Source: Isoetes taiwanensis
Lineage: Eukaryota; Streptophyta; Lycopodiopsida; Isoetales; Isoetaceae
Assembly: GCA_021234155.1 (NCBI GenBank)
Contig: JAJEKV010000919.1
Coordinates: forward strand, 1-64,000
Length of the DNA stretch: 64,000 nt
Direction of reading: 5' to 3'
The notes beneath the pieces were generated by a model. That model was not told the origin of the DNA and did not search any database. It worked only from the letters and a program-made list of their open reading frames with translations. Below are positions 1 to 12,275 of the stretch, in pieces. Each line of letters opens with the position of its first letter. Position 1 is the stretch's first letter. The translations under genes and the position numbers were made by a program.

Positions 1-100
1 CAAACCCTTGTTCATGTGGGGTTTCGGCATATTCAAGTATATGCTAGAATATGCTTAGAATATCCAAAACCGCTTTTAAAACCTGTTGTTTCAGAATGCC
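1..100 (+). repeat. Dispersed repeat family A, copy 1 (cut by window edge)
   Basis: This is the right part of a short dispersed repeat seen five or six times in the window. It reads from a cccttgttcatgtggg block into a run of related gcatattc-aagtatatgc units and then an aaaacc/cagaatgcc tail. The palindromic GGGTTGCCCC head seen in the other copies lies outside the window. Function is unknown; the best guess is part of a small non-autonomous transposon. Confidence 0.6.
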
Positions 101-3100
101 GTGTCACCGAGAGTTCTTCGGGCGGGCGAATCAAGCTAACCGGTTGTCTTGAAAGCGGCACGAGCTTCATCACGACCATTTTCACTCACGGAGGATCGTG
201 GGCGGAGGATCGTGGTGGAGCATTGCTTTAACTGAAAGTATTTCACTAAAGTTGAAATAGAGGGTTTGTTCGAAAAGTAAGCTTCAATGGTTATGCATTT
301 TGTAGAGATCTTATCATTTGTGTGTAGTCGTCTTCCTTTGTGTGCATTTTTCCAGCAAGTTCCAGGTTTCTTGAGCTGGAAAAATAAGCCTAGAGCATAG
401 CACATTATTTCTGGAGTCCTGTCATGCTTTGCTGAATGGCTTTCTGTCCTGCATTGCCAAAGTGCTTCGAATGAATTGTGCCATATCCTGTGTTTGTGTA
501 GTCAAAAAATGGTATGGATGTGAAAGAGTTGGATTTAAATCGTTCCCTTTTAGACCTTGTGTGTATGCATGACTCTATCTTTAGGGCACAGACGTAGAAG
601 AGAAGACACATTATTCTTGGCTGAATTTCAGGGGACCCATTTTTGGAACTGATATTTGGCTTTATAGGATGTTTTTAAGCTAGCTCACTGGCTATTCTTT
701 TTGTAAATACAACACAATGATGTTTCTCTCGAATTGTAGTGCTGAGATTCAAAACTTCAATTATTCTTATCTCTTGCATTTTCAAAACATTCAGGTCATT
801 CATGGTGGAGCTTGGTGCAGACATTATCTTATCACTTTGGAGGAGCATAAGCACATGAGCAGCCCCATTTTGAAGGTAGGCTTACGATAAAGGGATTTCT
901 AGCACCAATTTGAAGATTTTAGTGAAAATTATGGGTTGATTCCAAGGCTTGTTGTTAGCAAGTTGTATCTTCTTTGCAATTGTCATGCACTTAGTGTAGT
1001 ATCAAATCAGCCACATTCATTAGGCATTTTGATTTCCAGAGAAATTCCTTGGAGCGGTACATCTATAAACCATATATTATTTGCCATGCTTCTATTATCT
1101 CATATAATGCTTATCTGGTGGAGAAGAGCGGGGACAATCGAATAAATTATTTAGGTTGTAAACGTTTACTATAAAGCAAGTTAACCCTGCTCTTGCAATC
1201 CATAAATCGGTTCAGGGTAAGATTCAGGCCATTTTTGTAACCTCTTTACCTGGAATGTGTTGGTTGATGTTTTGCTTAAATTTGGGCAAAGAATTTATTC
1301 ACTTTATTTACGTCTTTTGCAGCCTTGCCCTTTGTATTCTCACAAATTTGTTCCTTCATTTGTCCTCTGTACAGCTCTTCTCCTTTGTAGCCTTGGACTG
1401 TTCCTTTGTTTGCACAGATTCCAAATTGTTGTTCGAATCTCCAAATTACATATATTTGGTGATCATAAAGATAATTAGAGACATCTTTGGAAGACATAAA
1501 GCGGTGTTTGTATTATGGTTATGTTATCTAACTAGAACATGTAAATTCATAGTAAGTCTATGAAGACTATCTCACGTTTATGCCATTTATGCATGTTGAA
1601 TGTGTGTGTTTTGAAATTAAGTTTGCTGATAGTAGATAAGTTTGTTGATTACTGTATGCTCACAAACCAGACTTTACTCATTGATGTTCACAACCAATGA
1701 TGCGTGTTAAAGGGCAAATTACCTATAATGGCCATGGATTGCAAGAGTTTATTCCGCGAAAACCCCTTGCATATGCTTAATTCGATTTGCATGGGGTGAC
1801 ATGATCAGGAGAACGTTAGAATTCTCTCCATGTTGTCAAGGTAGGATCACAAAGATTGTTACAGTTACTTTATGACTTGAGTGTAATCGGTACATGTTTT
1901 GTTTACCAACATGTCCACGATTGGTGTTCCCCGAGATGTAGGATGGGTAAAAGTGAAGTTTGACAGAGCGGTATATTCTCCATGCCATGGAAAAGCTAGA
2001 GAACTTAGAGAAAAGCGCCGGAAGCGGATGAGCACACAGGGACATTGGCAATCTTGTGTCGGCGAAGGTAATGTTCTAATCTCATTTCTATTGTGGCTAG
2101 AATAGCCGCCGAGTTGTTCTTTCCTTCAATATTAGCTCTGCGAATTGAAGCATAGCTTTTTGGATTGTGTGCACTAGCTTTTGAGTCTCAAATCGTTACT
2201 CTAGAAGGTGCAAAAGTGAGCATAACAATTTGCTTTTGTGATATGCTCGAGACCATCTATTATATCATAAGACTCCCTATTGGATCCAGTTTACTACATT
2301 TGTATAACGATGGTGCGGTCTGGATTTCAATTATGCCTCGGTGCCTCTCTCTCGTCTCTTCTCACTTGGCAACTAAAAATTTAATCATGTTATATTTGAG
2401 GGTATTGTGTGTTGGGTTTGAACATATAGCCTCGATGGGAGAATAAGTCTACTCTTGGTTTCCTTCGGGACAAGAGCTTTCAAAGTTTACACATTTCGAG
2501 AGATTTTAATATACTTCCAAGTGTCGACCAACAATATGGGCATACATCCAACCAAGAATTGCAATGCGACCCGACCTAGTGGCGGCGAGGATGTGAATTT
2601 TGGTCGGGCAAATCGCAAATAATGAAAACATTACATCTGACCAAGATGTAACAGGAAATATTTCACGATATTCCCCAAAACCATGATGTGATAGTTTTTT
2701 CCGCCTCAAAGGCCTCTCATGCATGATTCAGAGGGTGCTTCATGACAGATTGCTTACCCCGCAATTCAATATGCTATAGTTGCATGCAAGTCAAGCTTTA
2801 TATAAGCATTTGTAAATTTTTTGAAGTATCCGTTGGGTTCCTATTGCCATGTCTCGGTCCAACAAATCAACGGGATAGATATTGAGGATTCTTCGTTATT
2901 AATGGTGATCTTTGTGTTGTCTCATAGGTATAAATATGAGTTAACGGCAAATGTCACGATCGATGTGTTGACAAGTGGGTGGATATCATGTCTACTCCTC
3001 ATATGTTTTGTCACAAAATTCTCTTTGTGCAACTCCGTGAAGTCACATTCATGCAAAAGATGGTGTCTATTTTCACGGCTACCATAATGACTTCCAAACT

Positions 3101-5030
3101 TTTATTCAAAGATATAAACCCACTTAGTTCCATTGTCACGTGCTTATTTAGGCATTGCCATGTAGTGAAGGATCTACAGGCTACTTCTCTTCCTCTTAAT
3201 TTGGATGGCTTCTAGTTTAATGGCCAATATTGAAACAACAGAGAACACGGGGGCTTTACCTCATGTCCCTCATGAGCATTTCTTTTTTTAGACTTGTGTC
3301 ACGTGAGGGTGCATTCTTTACATCAATGTTTCTCATCTATGTGTTTTCTAGTATTGTTCTAATATTCTAGAAAGGCATATGTTCAAAATTTCTTAGAATC
3401 TGCTCAGTAAAGAAGCAAATGAGCATATTGTCGCTTTCTTTGCCTAGCGCGTATACCAATCTGAATTTGTACAGCAGAGACTTAAATTGCTTGCAAAGCC
3501 GTTCCTACTTTTTGTGCTCCCGGCGGCACCTCAAAAGTCTTTTGCACATCTCAGAGTATTCCGGATCAACGATCGTCATAGCCCGGGCTAGAGCTGAATG
3601 CATCGCTAATACTAGCGCTACATAGCTAGAATGCATCTTTGAACTCCAAGCTTTGATAGATTGGATTGCAAACCGCATAAAATCAAAGTATGAAGAGTAG
3701 AATCTCCAAAACAATCAAGCTATGGCAGCGGCCATAGCTAGCTCTATCATAGTCCCAAGCGGTAGGTTATGCTGAAATACTTTGATCTATGAATTTCTAG
3801 CACGGCATTTTGATAAAATCTGGTCATTTCTAATGGGATTCTTTTTATAGGGTGCGTGAAAGATGTTTGGCATTTCATTTTGCATAAATGTAATCATTTT
3901 TTCTTTGTTTACTTTGCCAGCAAAAATATGTTCTCCTGCCTGTGTTGCTCCGGCCATACTATGCCACAATCATAGCTTGAACCTCATGTTTTGGAAGCCT
4001 CCGGATTCTACATTTGTTTGGTAGGAGAGCTTCTTATTTGGCCCCCTTCGATCCATTCTGTCATTTGTTCTTTGGAAACCAAACTTTAAGTTTGGTATCC
4101 CGATATTTACTTTGCTCGACCAAGTCCGATATGCATCACCCCTTTGACTACTTAAATGGTTTTTGAACTAGTAGGTGATTGTTGTCTTGACTGTGACCAT
4201 CGCTAGAAGTGATTGAATTGCCTCATGTGTCATGGCCGTGCTTTGTTGAATGGGCATGGATCCTCCATCGAGCTCTTGGTGGATGGCAAGAACACACTCT
4301 TCCAAAGATTCTTCCAGGATATTACGTTCAAAACAGTACATTGAAGAACTTGAAACTGTAAGTTTTATGGTAAGCTATGTTCTTGTGTCTATTCTACTTC
4401 TATTATTTTATGATAAATATGCAGGTTGTGGAAGTTCTCAATGTACTTAGATGTGCTTCATTTTTGTCATTTTTGTTTTTCAAGTAGCTTGGTCCTGATT
4501 ATGTATTTTTATCCATTTAAGCATTTGAGTATGTAGCACTCGCCTCCACCAATTGCTTTACGACAAGCCCTCACTGGATGTCGCAAATGCAGCCAATAGA
4601 GATGTTGCAAATTGTAGGTAGAGTTGGCTGATGGACTTGAACTGGAGCATGTCCGAAGCTAGTAATGTTCCACCTTTGCTGTTTTTTTTTCTTTCCATTT
4701 ATTTTGAGACTCATGTTGTGATATCAAGAATGCTTCAAATTAGCCAAGTTTAGAAGTAAGTCATTTGCCTTATGAGTAATTCTAGTATTTGGTTATTGTC
4801 TTCAAAAGTTAAATTGCAAGCAATGGAAGTGTTATGATGGGAGTCTATTATTACATTCGATTTGGAAATAGAAGAGTTTCAATCTCATTGGTTTTTATTT
4901 TACAAGTTACTCGTGAGTTAACTTTATGCTTTATTTCATTCTTCATAAACATGACAAAGCTTTTATGAAGAATGTATAGGTCATCATCATTTTGTATACT
5001 TGAGCTGATCACATTAATTTGTCTATCAAG
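101..5030. other. Long stretch with no recognisable gene
   Basis: The open frames here are short (about 100 codons or fewer), overlap on both strands, and match no protein family I can name. The sequence is AT-rich with scattered T-runs. I see no rRNA or tRNA cores, no retrotransposon pol motifs and no splice-consistent exon chain. It is probably old, decayed transposon DNA. Confidence 0.5.
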
Positions 5031-5118
5031 ACTGTTGTTTATAACAAGGTCAATAATGTCAACAGAAACAATAGATTTTTAGGTTAAAATATTTCAATCA
5101 GGATTGTCCTATTGGCGA
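5031..5118 (+). repeat. Copy 1 of an approximately 88-bp interspersed direct repeat
   Basis: This segment, beginning at ttgtttataacaagg and ending at cctattggcga, recurs almost unchanged at 7378-7462. The two copies differ by only a few bases. The second copy starts directly beside the end of the C1 inverted-repeat element. Confidence 0.8.
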
Positions 5119-5384
5119 CTTGTGTCTATCAATATGTAGCATAATAACAGGGGGTTTTCTTTGTGTTTTTGTACGATTTTTACTAAGGTTTTCCTATGAT
5201 TTGGTTGTCGATTCATCTAGGTGTACTAAATAGTATTTCTAGAGTGCACCTTTTTTGGCCGTTGATTTCAAAGAAGAGGGCAAATCGTGTGGTTGTAGTT
5301 CTGTTAGGTGCATGCCTTTTATTTTATTTTTTTCGATGTCATATATGACATCTGGGCATGCTTCTAACAGTGAGCCGGGCCGGG

Positions 5385-5765
5385 CTTATCACCATGCAAC
5401 GGAATTGGGAAAAGATCACCGCTGAATCGATCGGGCCCATCCGGTGGGATCTATCGTGAAAAAAAACGCCTTGTTTTTATTTTAGGTCATACAAAGCCAG
5501 CTAATGCATTTGTGAAGTCGAATGGGCAAAGATCATCGCCGGATCGGCCCATCCGGTCGGATCTACTCCTGGCACGTCCCATATTTTAGGGTTCTTAGAT
5601 TTGCCACATCATCGACCTTGTTTTTATTTTGGGTCATACAAACACAGCATTTGTGAAGAATCGTGGTCTAATCATGGAGTTTGTGAAGTCTTTGTTTTAT
5701 TTGGGTCATACAGCATTAAAGTGGTATTTGTGAAGTCGAATCAGGTCGAATCATGGAGTTAACTT
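5385..5765 (+). repeat. Local diverged direct repeats
   Basis: Two motifs alternate. A GC-richer block (aagatcaccgc...cggcccatccggt...ggatcta) occurs near 5410 and 5530. A second block (cttgtttttatttt-ggtcatacaaa...catttgtgaagtcgaat) occurs near 5470, 5615 and 5690. The pattern is diverged tandem duplication of a unit of roughly 120-140 bp. No coding potential was seen. Confidence 0.6.
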
Positions 5766-6989
5766 ACCCTGCTTATTGAACGCAAGAACTTATTGTTGAT
5801 TCTTGTTTTTCATAAGTGTTTATGTTGGTCGCTATCTCGCATGTTATAGCTCTTTATCACTAAGAATCTCTCTGGCATTTGTGAAACCTTTAGCATATAG
5901 TATGCTTCAACGTGTTTGGCCATGTATTTTATGGCAAGCTTACACAAATCGGTTGATATAAAATTGAAGATCACCCAAGCAGACGATTTGAAGGTAGACT
6001 AATTTGTGAAGCAAAATCGGTTTATGCCCAGAGGTTTATACAAAGAGGAAGATCCAGTTCAAGGTTCGAGTTCAAGTTCTTATTACGCCGCTCATGGTCG
6101 CGACAAATTTTGTTTCATCCACAAACAATATGAAATCCCTTGGTCTTAAATTTGTTCAACCGCTTGTGTAAGAAATATAATTTATTAGCTTCATTTTGAG
6201 CTTAATCGATGGTCGGCATTATCATGTGAGCACATTTGTTTCTATGCTTGTGATTCTTTAATCAATCGCTTCTTACATTCTTCTGATTCTAGTTTGATGA
6301 AGTCTTTGGCCGCTTTAAAGGGGCAAATATTCAAGCCGCTTTGAATATGATTGCATGCTCGGAAAAGAATTGCGGGCAGAAAAGGAGGCTTCGCTTTGGC
6401 TTCGTTTATGGCCTGTGCAAGATATGGAAGACCATCACACAGCCAGAGATCTCTTCAGAAACAAACAAAAGTGGCCCCAAAGAATACACTTACTTTTGTC
6501 TCCAAACCCAGGCACCTTTTCTCTTTATACTTTGCTACCTCGACATGGGCACCTTTTCGCTTTATACTTTGCTACTCAATTACTTTGGAGCTCGGGAATC
6601 TTTTATATAGTAAAAAAAAGTTGACCTTGTTAAATGTGTTTATCATTTGTTGTCTATACCATTGTTGTCTTACCTCCTTATACAAAACTCGAGATGCACA
6701 TCAATGTTATATGTTCTTAGTTTTATTTCTAGTTCTCGTTGTTAAATAAACATGAGTACAATTTTATATCTTAGTGTATTTGCCAGTACAACGGTTATCT
6801 TCTAAAAAAATTTGCTAGTACAATGGTTATGCCGGTTCTTTATTTATTCTTCTTGCTCTTTTATTATACATCATCAGAAGTTTTTCCTTTTTTCCTTTAC
6901 ATTTAGCAAGAGACTAGGTGAATTGCCATTCAACTCAAACCTAGAGGAGGATTCTTGTTATTTTGTTCTATTTCCTTGCTTTTTTGTTA
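5766..6989. other. No gene recognised
   Basis: The overlapping frames of about 90-130 codons between 6341 and 6749 resemble no family I know and share the same DNA in three frames, so they are unlikely to be real. A small direct duplication (caccttttc-ctttatactttgctac) occurs at about 6510 and 6550. Confidence 0.5.
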
Positions 6990-7368
6990 GGGCCCGAAGG
7001 GCCCAAATTTTTTTTAAATATAACTACCATTAACATTAATCAACACAAACCATTGCATCCAACACATTTAAATTAAAACCCCCCTAAAACCCCCTTTGGT
7101 TTGGGTGCATATTCACACGGGGGGTTATGTAGGGCAGCGAGAGCCCTAAATATTTACAATACATGTATAAAATTAACACCATTAAGTACATTTACTCAAA
7201 CCTTATAGTATTTAGAAAACCTTAATATACAATATACAAAAACTTGTACATGCATACCCCACAAACGAGGATCGCTATGTACGGTTCAGATCAAGGAATA
7301 AAGGGCAAATATGCCCATCCCAAATGACTCGATGCCCAAGTAACCCCCGTGTGAATATGCACCCAAAC
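6990..7368. mobile_element. Inverted-repeat element C1 (MITE/foldback-like)
   Basis: The element starts with the palindrome gggcccgaagggccc, followed by an arm containing ccattaacattaat...aaaccccctttggtttgggtgcatattcacac. The right end carries the inverse of the inner arm (gtgtgaatatgcacccaaacc, about 7347-7367). The outer part of the right arm is missing. The same arms, and a related loop in the opposite orientation, form element C2 at 26.4-26.9 kb, so this is a dispersed family. No protein is encoded, so it is probably non-autonomous. Confidence 0.7.
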
Positions 7369-7377
7369 CAAGACCGG

Positions 7378-7462
7378 TTGTTTATAACAAGGTCAATAAT
7401 GTCAACGTAAACAATAGATTTTTAGGTTAAAATATTTCAATCGGGATTGTCCTATTGGCGAA
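7378..7462 (+). repeat. Copy 2 of the approximately 88-bp interspersed direct repeat
   Basis: Nearly identical to 5031-5118. It begins about 10 bp after the truncated right end of element C1, which suggests that the repeat and the truncation share a rearrangement history. Confidence 0.8.
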
Positions 7463-8326
7463 TTTGTAGGCTATTTTTGATTGCTTATAATGGTTGACAA
7501 TGTAACGGTTTGACTAAGGTATTATGTGAAATATTTACGAGCACCAATTGATCATAAACGTAGTTGCAATAGCCTTTTAATATATTTCTCGGGGCCAAGA
7601 CGAATCTGGCCTTGACCATTCAGGTAATGCTATGTAGGATGGAGGCATTGAATCTTTTTGCATTTGTTATGCTTACCTAAATGTTGTATATGAGATGCAA
7701 TGAAGCATATCATATAATGAACACAGTGTATACACCATAGATATTTATGAACACAAAGGTATACAATCGTAGATATGTTACATATGAAAGGGAAAGACCA
7801 CAACATGAAATAACTCTCAAAACCATATGATCTTATAATGAGCTTGGAAACACCGCCCATATGATCCCTAATTTGTTGGCAATATGAGTAGTTTGTCTTA
7901 TTGAAGGGTCGCCATTCAATCCTCACTAAAAATTGATTTTAGGTCTAGTTTGTGAATGGAAAATCCTATCTTAGTGATGAAGGGTATCAATCTTCACTAA
8001 AAAAACGATTAAAGGTCTAAACATTTCTTTGATTGTAAGCACCAATGTGGCAAATCCGCGTTATCGTCTACTATAGATTCATATTATTTGTGGAACATAT
8101 TATGTCGTGAAAGCATTGGTTTTTCCTTTTCGTCTCATATGCGTGAAAATGCAAGCACCATTGGCCTTTGTAATTCCATGGGTTAGTGTGATCGCCAGGG
8201 CCAAGGGCGTGTCCCAAAGTGATCGAAAGAGACAAACCAGATGAAAAAAACAAATCAGCATTCAAGTTCGATCTTAAAGAATAATCAAATAAAAGAACAT
8301 GAAAACAAACAAAACGTAAAACCATA
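7463..8326. other. No gene recognised
   Basis: AT-rich sequence. The minus-strand frames at 7630-7926 and 8071-8334 have cysteine- and histidine-rich but patternless translations, and I do not recognise them. A short duplicated phrase (atcctcactaaaaattgattttaggtcta versus atcttcactaaaaaaacgattaaaggtcta) occurs at 7918 and 7990. Confidence 0.45.
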
Positions 8327-8393
8327 AAACACACTTTCGCGTCACCTGGAGGGCAACCCCTCGTATGCTAAAGCACCTTGTTTACAATAGTAT
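8327..8393 (+). repeat. Dispersed repeat family B, copy 1
   Basis: A motif of about 60 bp with the order AAAACACACT-TC-CG, ccacggagggcaacccctcg, then gcAgcaccttgttt. Four copies occur in the window (8.3, 22.3, 25.6 and 58.5 kb, the last inverted). It shares the GGGCAACCCC core with family A but not its flanks. Confidence 0.6.
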
Positions 8394-8587
8394 TTGCATA
8401 AAACCACAATAATAAAGTAATATCACTAAGTGGGTTAATATGTTGAATAACCATAGATAGTTCTTTATCATAATTTACCATTATGGTTCTTGGAAATAGT
8501 CTTTTTATTTGATTTACTACCTTCTTTTATTGCGATGTTTTAAGCATGTAGTTCCATAAAGCACTAACAGTTTTGGCCTTAACTATT

Positions 8588-8820
8588 TGTGGTTTTCTGA
8601 TAAAGTTGTCTGCATTCTTTCCATATTGACCAATGCAATCAAATGCCACAATTTCTTATCAAAGAATATAGATAATTGCCAATGGTTTTTCCATCAAAGT
8701 ATTGTGGTTTCCTGATGGAGTTGTCTACATTCTTTCCATATGAAGAAATACAATCAAATATCACAATTTCTTATTGAAGAATATAGATAATTGCCAATGG
8801 TTCTTTCATGAAAGTAATGA
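8588..8820 (+). repeat. Tandem duplication, unit about 117 bp
   Basis: Two adjacent units each read ggttt-ctgat...gttgtct-cattctttccata...aatcaaat-cacaatttcttat...gaatatagataattgccaatggtt. The copies differ by scattered substitutions, so the duplication is not recent. No coding capacity was seen. Confidence 0.8.
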
Positions 8821-9109
8821 AGGTTCGCATCTTTTTAATGCACAAATAAATAATGGTTTATCAATGCAACTGGTACTGGTTTCAGGCAATTGTTAAATGT
8901 TTCTCTATCTATTGATAACATTTTCTTCATCATTATTATCAATGCTTTGTTATATGTAACTGGTGTTAATTTATATAATAAAGAAGAAATATTCATTCAA
9001 TATGCCATTATCCTTTTAGAGGAAAAGATACTGAGAAGCTTATATACAAAAGCAATGACCAATTTAATGCAAGTATTAATATCAAAACAATATATAGACG
9101 AATAGCAGA

Positions 9110-9215
9110 GAGATCCAGGGTCCAAGGATTTGAACCCTAGTGTTACCGTTTACCCTACCCTACGTACGCTGGTGTTACCATTTAGCAAAGACATGCAGCC
9201 AGTACTTTCAACTGC
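9110..9215 (-). other. Possible tRNA-derived SINE head
   Basis: On the minus strand, a weak box A-like stretch (gctaaatggtaacacc, about 9161-9187) precedes a good box B-like sequence (GGTTCAAATCC, about 9127-9138). The spacing is roughly that of an RNA polymerase III internal promoter. No cloverleaf can be drawn, so this is at best a SINE remnant. The call rests on two short motifs. Confidence 0.25.
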
Positions 9216-10530
9216 AAATTAAGAGAGCAAACAACATAAGTTGGAAACTCTTCTCAATCTGGCTTTATCTACAAAAGAGCCATTATTTAAAAATCCATGC
9301 AAACTACACTACTAAATAGAGGATTAAGACCAACTACATTTTGGTGGCATAAACCAAATTTGCATCTTCCATAAGAGTTTCTTAATGTCATATTTATATA
9401 CAGAAAATCAGAAATCTCCTAATATACTTCACATATTAGTTGACAAAAGTTTAGACTCGTTCAACATTTTAGTTCTAAAACATGGAATTACGTACCTGGA
9501 TTGAAGACATAAATTAGCAAAAGAAAGTGTTGCAACCAGTTTGCAGCTACAACACAGCACTTTGTCATGCAAATTAGTGCTTGTCATGAAGTAGGCCTCC
9601 TGAAAGCATGACCTATGAAACGGATGAAGATGTCATGTGATGATGACTATAAATGCACAAATACACATGTATTAAGCGTTCTTGTCATGTAGATCTGATT
9701 GGCATGCAAGTTTAACTTATAAGATCAAAACTAGAAACCGTATGAGCATTGTTTCAGTAGTAGCTGAAACTAACTTTTACCAGTTCAGAAGTAGCCGATT
9801 CAAGGCTCACTTTGATTTGGCTCTGCACAATCAATAAGCGATTATAATAAGAAAATGCAAGTGCAGAAATAGAATTCTAAGTCATATGATCCTTACAATA
9901 ATGATTACAATCAACAAATCAATCTAAAAGATGTTGAACCCTTACAAAAGATCCCAAGCACATGTTGAAGAGGATGGCTGATCTAAAATCTGGACGAAAC
10001 AGCAGATGCATAAATGTTCTAGAATCTCCAGAACCATTCAAGAAAATGAGCCGCTGGGCATTTGCAAAATGAGATCTCTTTGTTCATGGTCGCTTTTGGT
10101 GTATCTTAGGGTTCCGGTAAAGAGATATGAAGGGCAAGTCGAGTGTTGCCTAGATTTCCCAATACAGATTCAAGACGGTTCAAGGTCTTTTTTAATGCCA
10201 AAAACATGTTAGCCATCGGATTGATTTTTTGCTTCAATGGTTCTATTTGCGACTAGAGATTTAGGGCTTTGTTGTTTATTCGCTTCACAGATCTCATTTT
10301 TTCTTGGTTGTGGCCGGCCTTCTTTTGCCTTAGAGCTCCATCCTGTCTAATCCTCCACTGCCAAACTACCTACCCATTGGGTCAGAGTGATTGAACTGGT
10401 TGACAGATAAAGCCTTTGCTCTCCCATTTCTTACAGAGCAACTAAATCCTGTAGATCTACTTTGGCTTGAATTGAATCTATCCTTAACCACTTGTCCTTG
10501 CAGATTAAATCGATCTAACCGTTCTCCACC
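9216..10530. other. No gene recognised
   Basis: AT-rich to mixed sequence with no convincing open frame. The longest frames (about 70-118 codons near 10.0-10.7 kb) run into the tandem repeats described next. Confidence 0.45.
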
Positions 10531-10544
10531 GTCCGATCTAAGTA

Positions 10545-10665
10545 AGGTTATTATCCATAACCTCTGGAATATTCTTCTCTTACAGAATATTCGGGTGATT
10601 ATTGCCTATAATCTTTGGAATATTCGTCTTTTAAAGAATATTCGAGTAATTTTTACGATAATCAT
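10545..10665 (+). repeat. Short direct duplication around ATAACCTCTGGAATATTC
   Basis: Two units each carry ataa-ctttggaatattc...cttt-aagaatattcg-gt-att. The first starts at about 10557 and the second at about 10608, giving a period of roughly 52 bp. They sit directly upstream of a second tandem array. Confidence 0.6.
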
Positions 10666-10676
10666 TGTGGGGCTTA

Positions 10677-10875
10677 TCTTTTCCTCTGTTTTGCGATGGC
10701 AGATGGCTCTGTTCGGGCATCAGAGGAGTTTTTCCTCTGTTTTGTGATGGCAGAGGCCTCTATTCCGACATCAGTTGTTTTTCCTCTGTTTTGTGATGGC
10801 AGAGTGCTCCATTCCGGCATCAGAGGTGTTTTTCCTTTGTTTTGCGATGGCAAATCAGAGGCGTTTGTTCCAGCA
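10677..10875 (+). repeat. Four-copy tandem array, period about 55 bp
   Basis: The unit is tttttcctctgttttg-gatggcag followed by ctct-ttc-g-catcag. It occurs from about 10678, 10730, 10785 and 10830, with the last copy degenerate. Translations in either strand simply repeat a short peptide and are not supported as proteins. Confidence 0.75.
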
Positions 10876-11196
10876 TCAAAAGTGTATTTCATTTCAAAAA
10901 CCACTGCTTGTTTTGCAGATCGCTATAGAAAACATCATCTGCAATCAGAGGTTTATTGCACCTTCATTCTGGCATCAAAGTTCTTTCCTTATCAATGCAG
11001 CCGTGGTGGAAGCTGCAAGCCGCCATAGCTATCTCTGAGGCAAATCCGAAAGCATCTAAGGTTTTGTATCTAAGCCTTTATAGCATTTGGCACATATACA
11101 AGCTTTGAAAGCTCTTAAAACTGAGCTAGACTACTTCTCAAACTTTGGATTTGATCATCTGCACAGCTAGGCAAATCAGTTTAAATGCATGTATCG

Positions 11197-11330
11197 AAAC
11201 ATTCAATACAGGCTTCTTTGCAGATCCGGCGAAGAAAGATCTGGTGCAGATCACCAGATCCGATGGAAACATTCAATGAAGGCTTCTTTGCAGATCCGGC
11301 GAAGAACGATCTGGTTGTTTGCAGATCACG
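11197..11330 (+). repeat. Tandem duplication, period about 71 bp
   Basis: The phrase gaaacattcaat-aaggcttctttgcagatccggcgaagaa-gatctgg is present twice, at about 11197 and 11268. The unit has a short internal hairpin (gatctggtgcagatcaccagatc). Confidence 0.75.
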
Positions 11331-11464
11331 GCCCACCTGCAAAGAACTATGAATCGTGATGAGTATGCAAAAACACTCCACACCTGCGAAGAACTCATCT
11401 GTGGAAACTCTAAATCGTAAAGAACTCTGAATCTGCGAAGAACTCATCGTGAAAACTCTGAACT

Positions 11465-11640
11465 CAGCTCGAAGAAGAGCTGCTCGAACTGCTACGCCGG
11501 CGCTGAAGAACCCTAAAGAGAAAGAACCCTAAACAAAAAACCCTAAGAAAACCTGGGCCGCCGGTCGAGCGGAATTAGGGAACCCGACTTCCATTCCGGT
11601 ATATTGGACGTTGCCACGTGTCGACATAAGAATGGGCGCC
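11465..11640 (-). promoter_or_regulatory. Promoter/leader-like segment with telobox motifs
   Basis: Read on the minus strand this has an ACGTG/ABRE-like element (gtcgacacgtggc, about 11616-11629), an AATATA-type box just downstream (about 11599-11607), and then three AGGGTTTT/AGGGTTC telobox-like motifs between about 11505 and 11550. A short minus-strand frame of 88 codons follows (11447-11181). This layout resembles the start of a plant transcription unit or of a retroelement LTR. No known protein follows, so expression is speculative. Confidence 0.3.
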
Positions 11641-11875
11641 AGAGAATAACGGCAACCCTATTTCTATTTTGGTTTCAGAACAGCTAGATTCCGGCCTCAT
11701 TGTAGCACGTAAATGTAAAGTAGGATCAATTCAAGCGCATCAGCCAATCATGTCGTGCCATGTGGCATCATTTCTTTTAAGGAATGCTAATAGATTTTTA
11801 TGTTGTCGTTGTCCCCTGTTTTCACTCAACATTCCTCCATTCTACGCAACATTCTTGGGTTTTACCTGCGATTCC

Positions 11876-11962
11876 AGCGAAGTATTGATTCCAGGGAGTC
11901 AACAGGGGCCTCCGCCTTATGGCTTCGTCCCCTGTTTTCTCCCTGGAATCAATACAGAAGCA
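11876..11962. repeat. Imperfect hairpin (inverted repeat)
   Basis: The arms gtattgattccagggag (about 11881-11898) and ctccctggaatcaatac (about 11939-11956) are reverse complements. An inner pair, acaggggcc/cccctgt, extends the stem. Confidence 0.8.
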
Positions 11963-12175
11963 ACATTCCTGTATACAACAAGGAAGATGGGTCGCTGTTT
12001 GTAGCGGAAGATGAATTTGGTGCTGCCATGTGGCAGTCACCTACACTCCGGAATGGAAACAGAGGCAAGGATTCCGCTCATCCGGTGGAAATCGGCAGCA
12101 GTTGGTGAAGATCCGGTGAAGATTGGTGGAAATCAGCTGCAATCGATGAAGCTCCCATCTTGGGTTTGTTGTTGT

Positions 12176-12275
12176 AGGGGGAAGGGGTCCCTTCCATGAG
12201 GGGCCAGGGGCCTCGCCTCATGGCCGCGGCCGCTGAGGCTCCCCTGGCCCATCAAGGGGTCCCTGATTCCTTCCC
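12176..12275. repeat. GC-rich long hairpin
   Basis: This is an inverted repeat with arms ggggaaggggtccct and ggggtccctgattccttcccc. Inner arms aggggccaggggcctc and gaggctcccctggccc meet at a central ggccgcggcc. Its composition is far more GC-rich than its surroundings. Such structure could be a transposon end or a foldback element. No gene is present. Confidence 0.7.

Noticed and set aside
6341-6749. Three overlapping plus-strand frames of 89-132 codons
   Set aside because: They share the same DNA, have no family match and no homologous signature in any frame.
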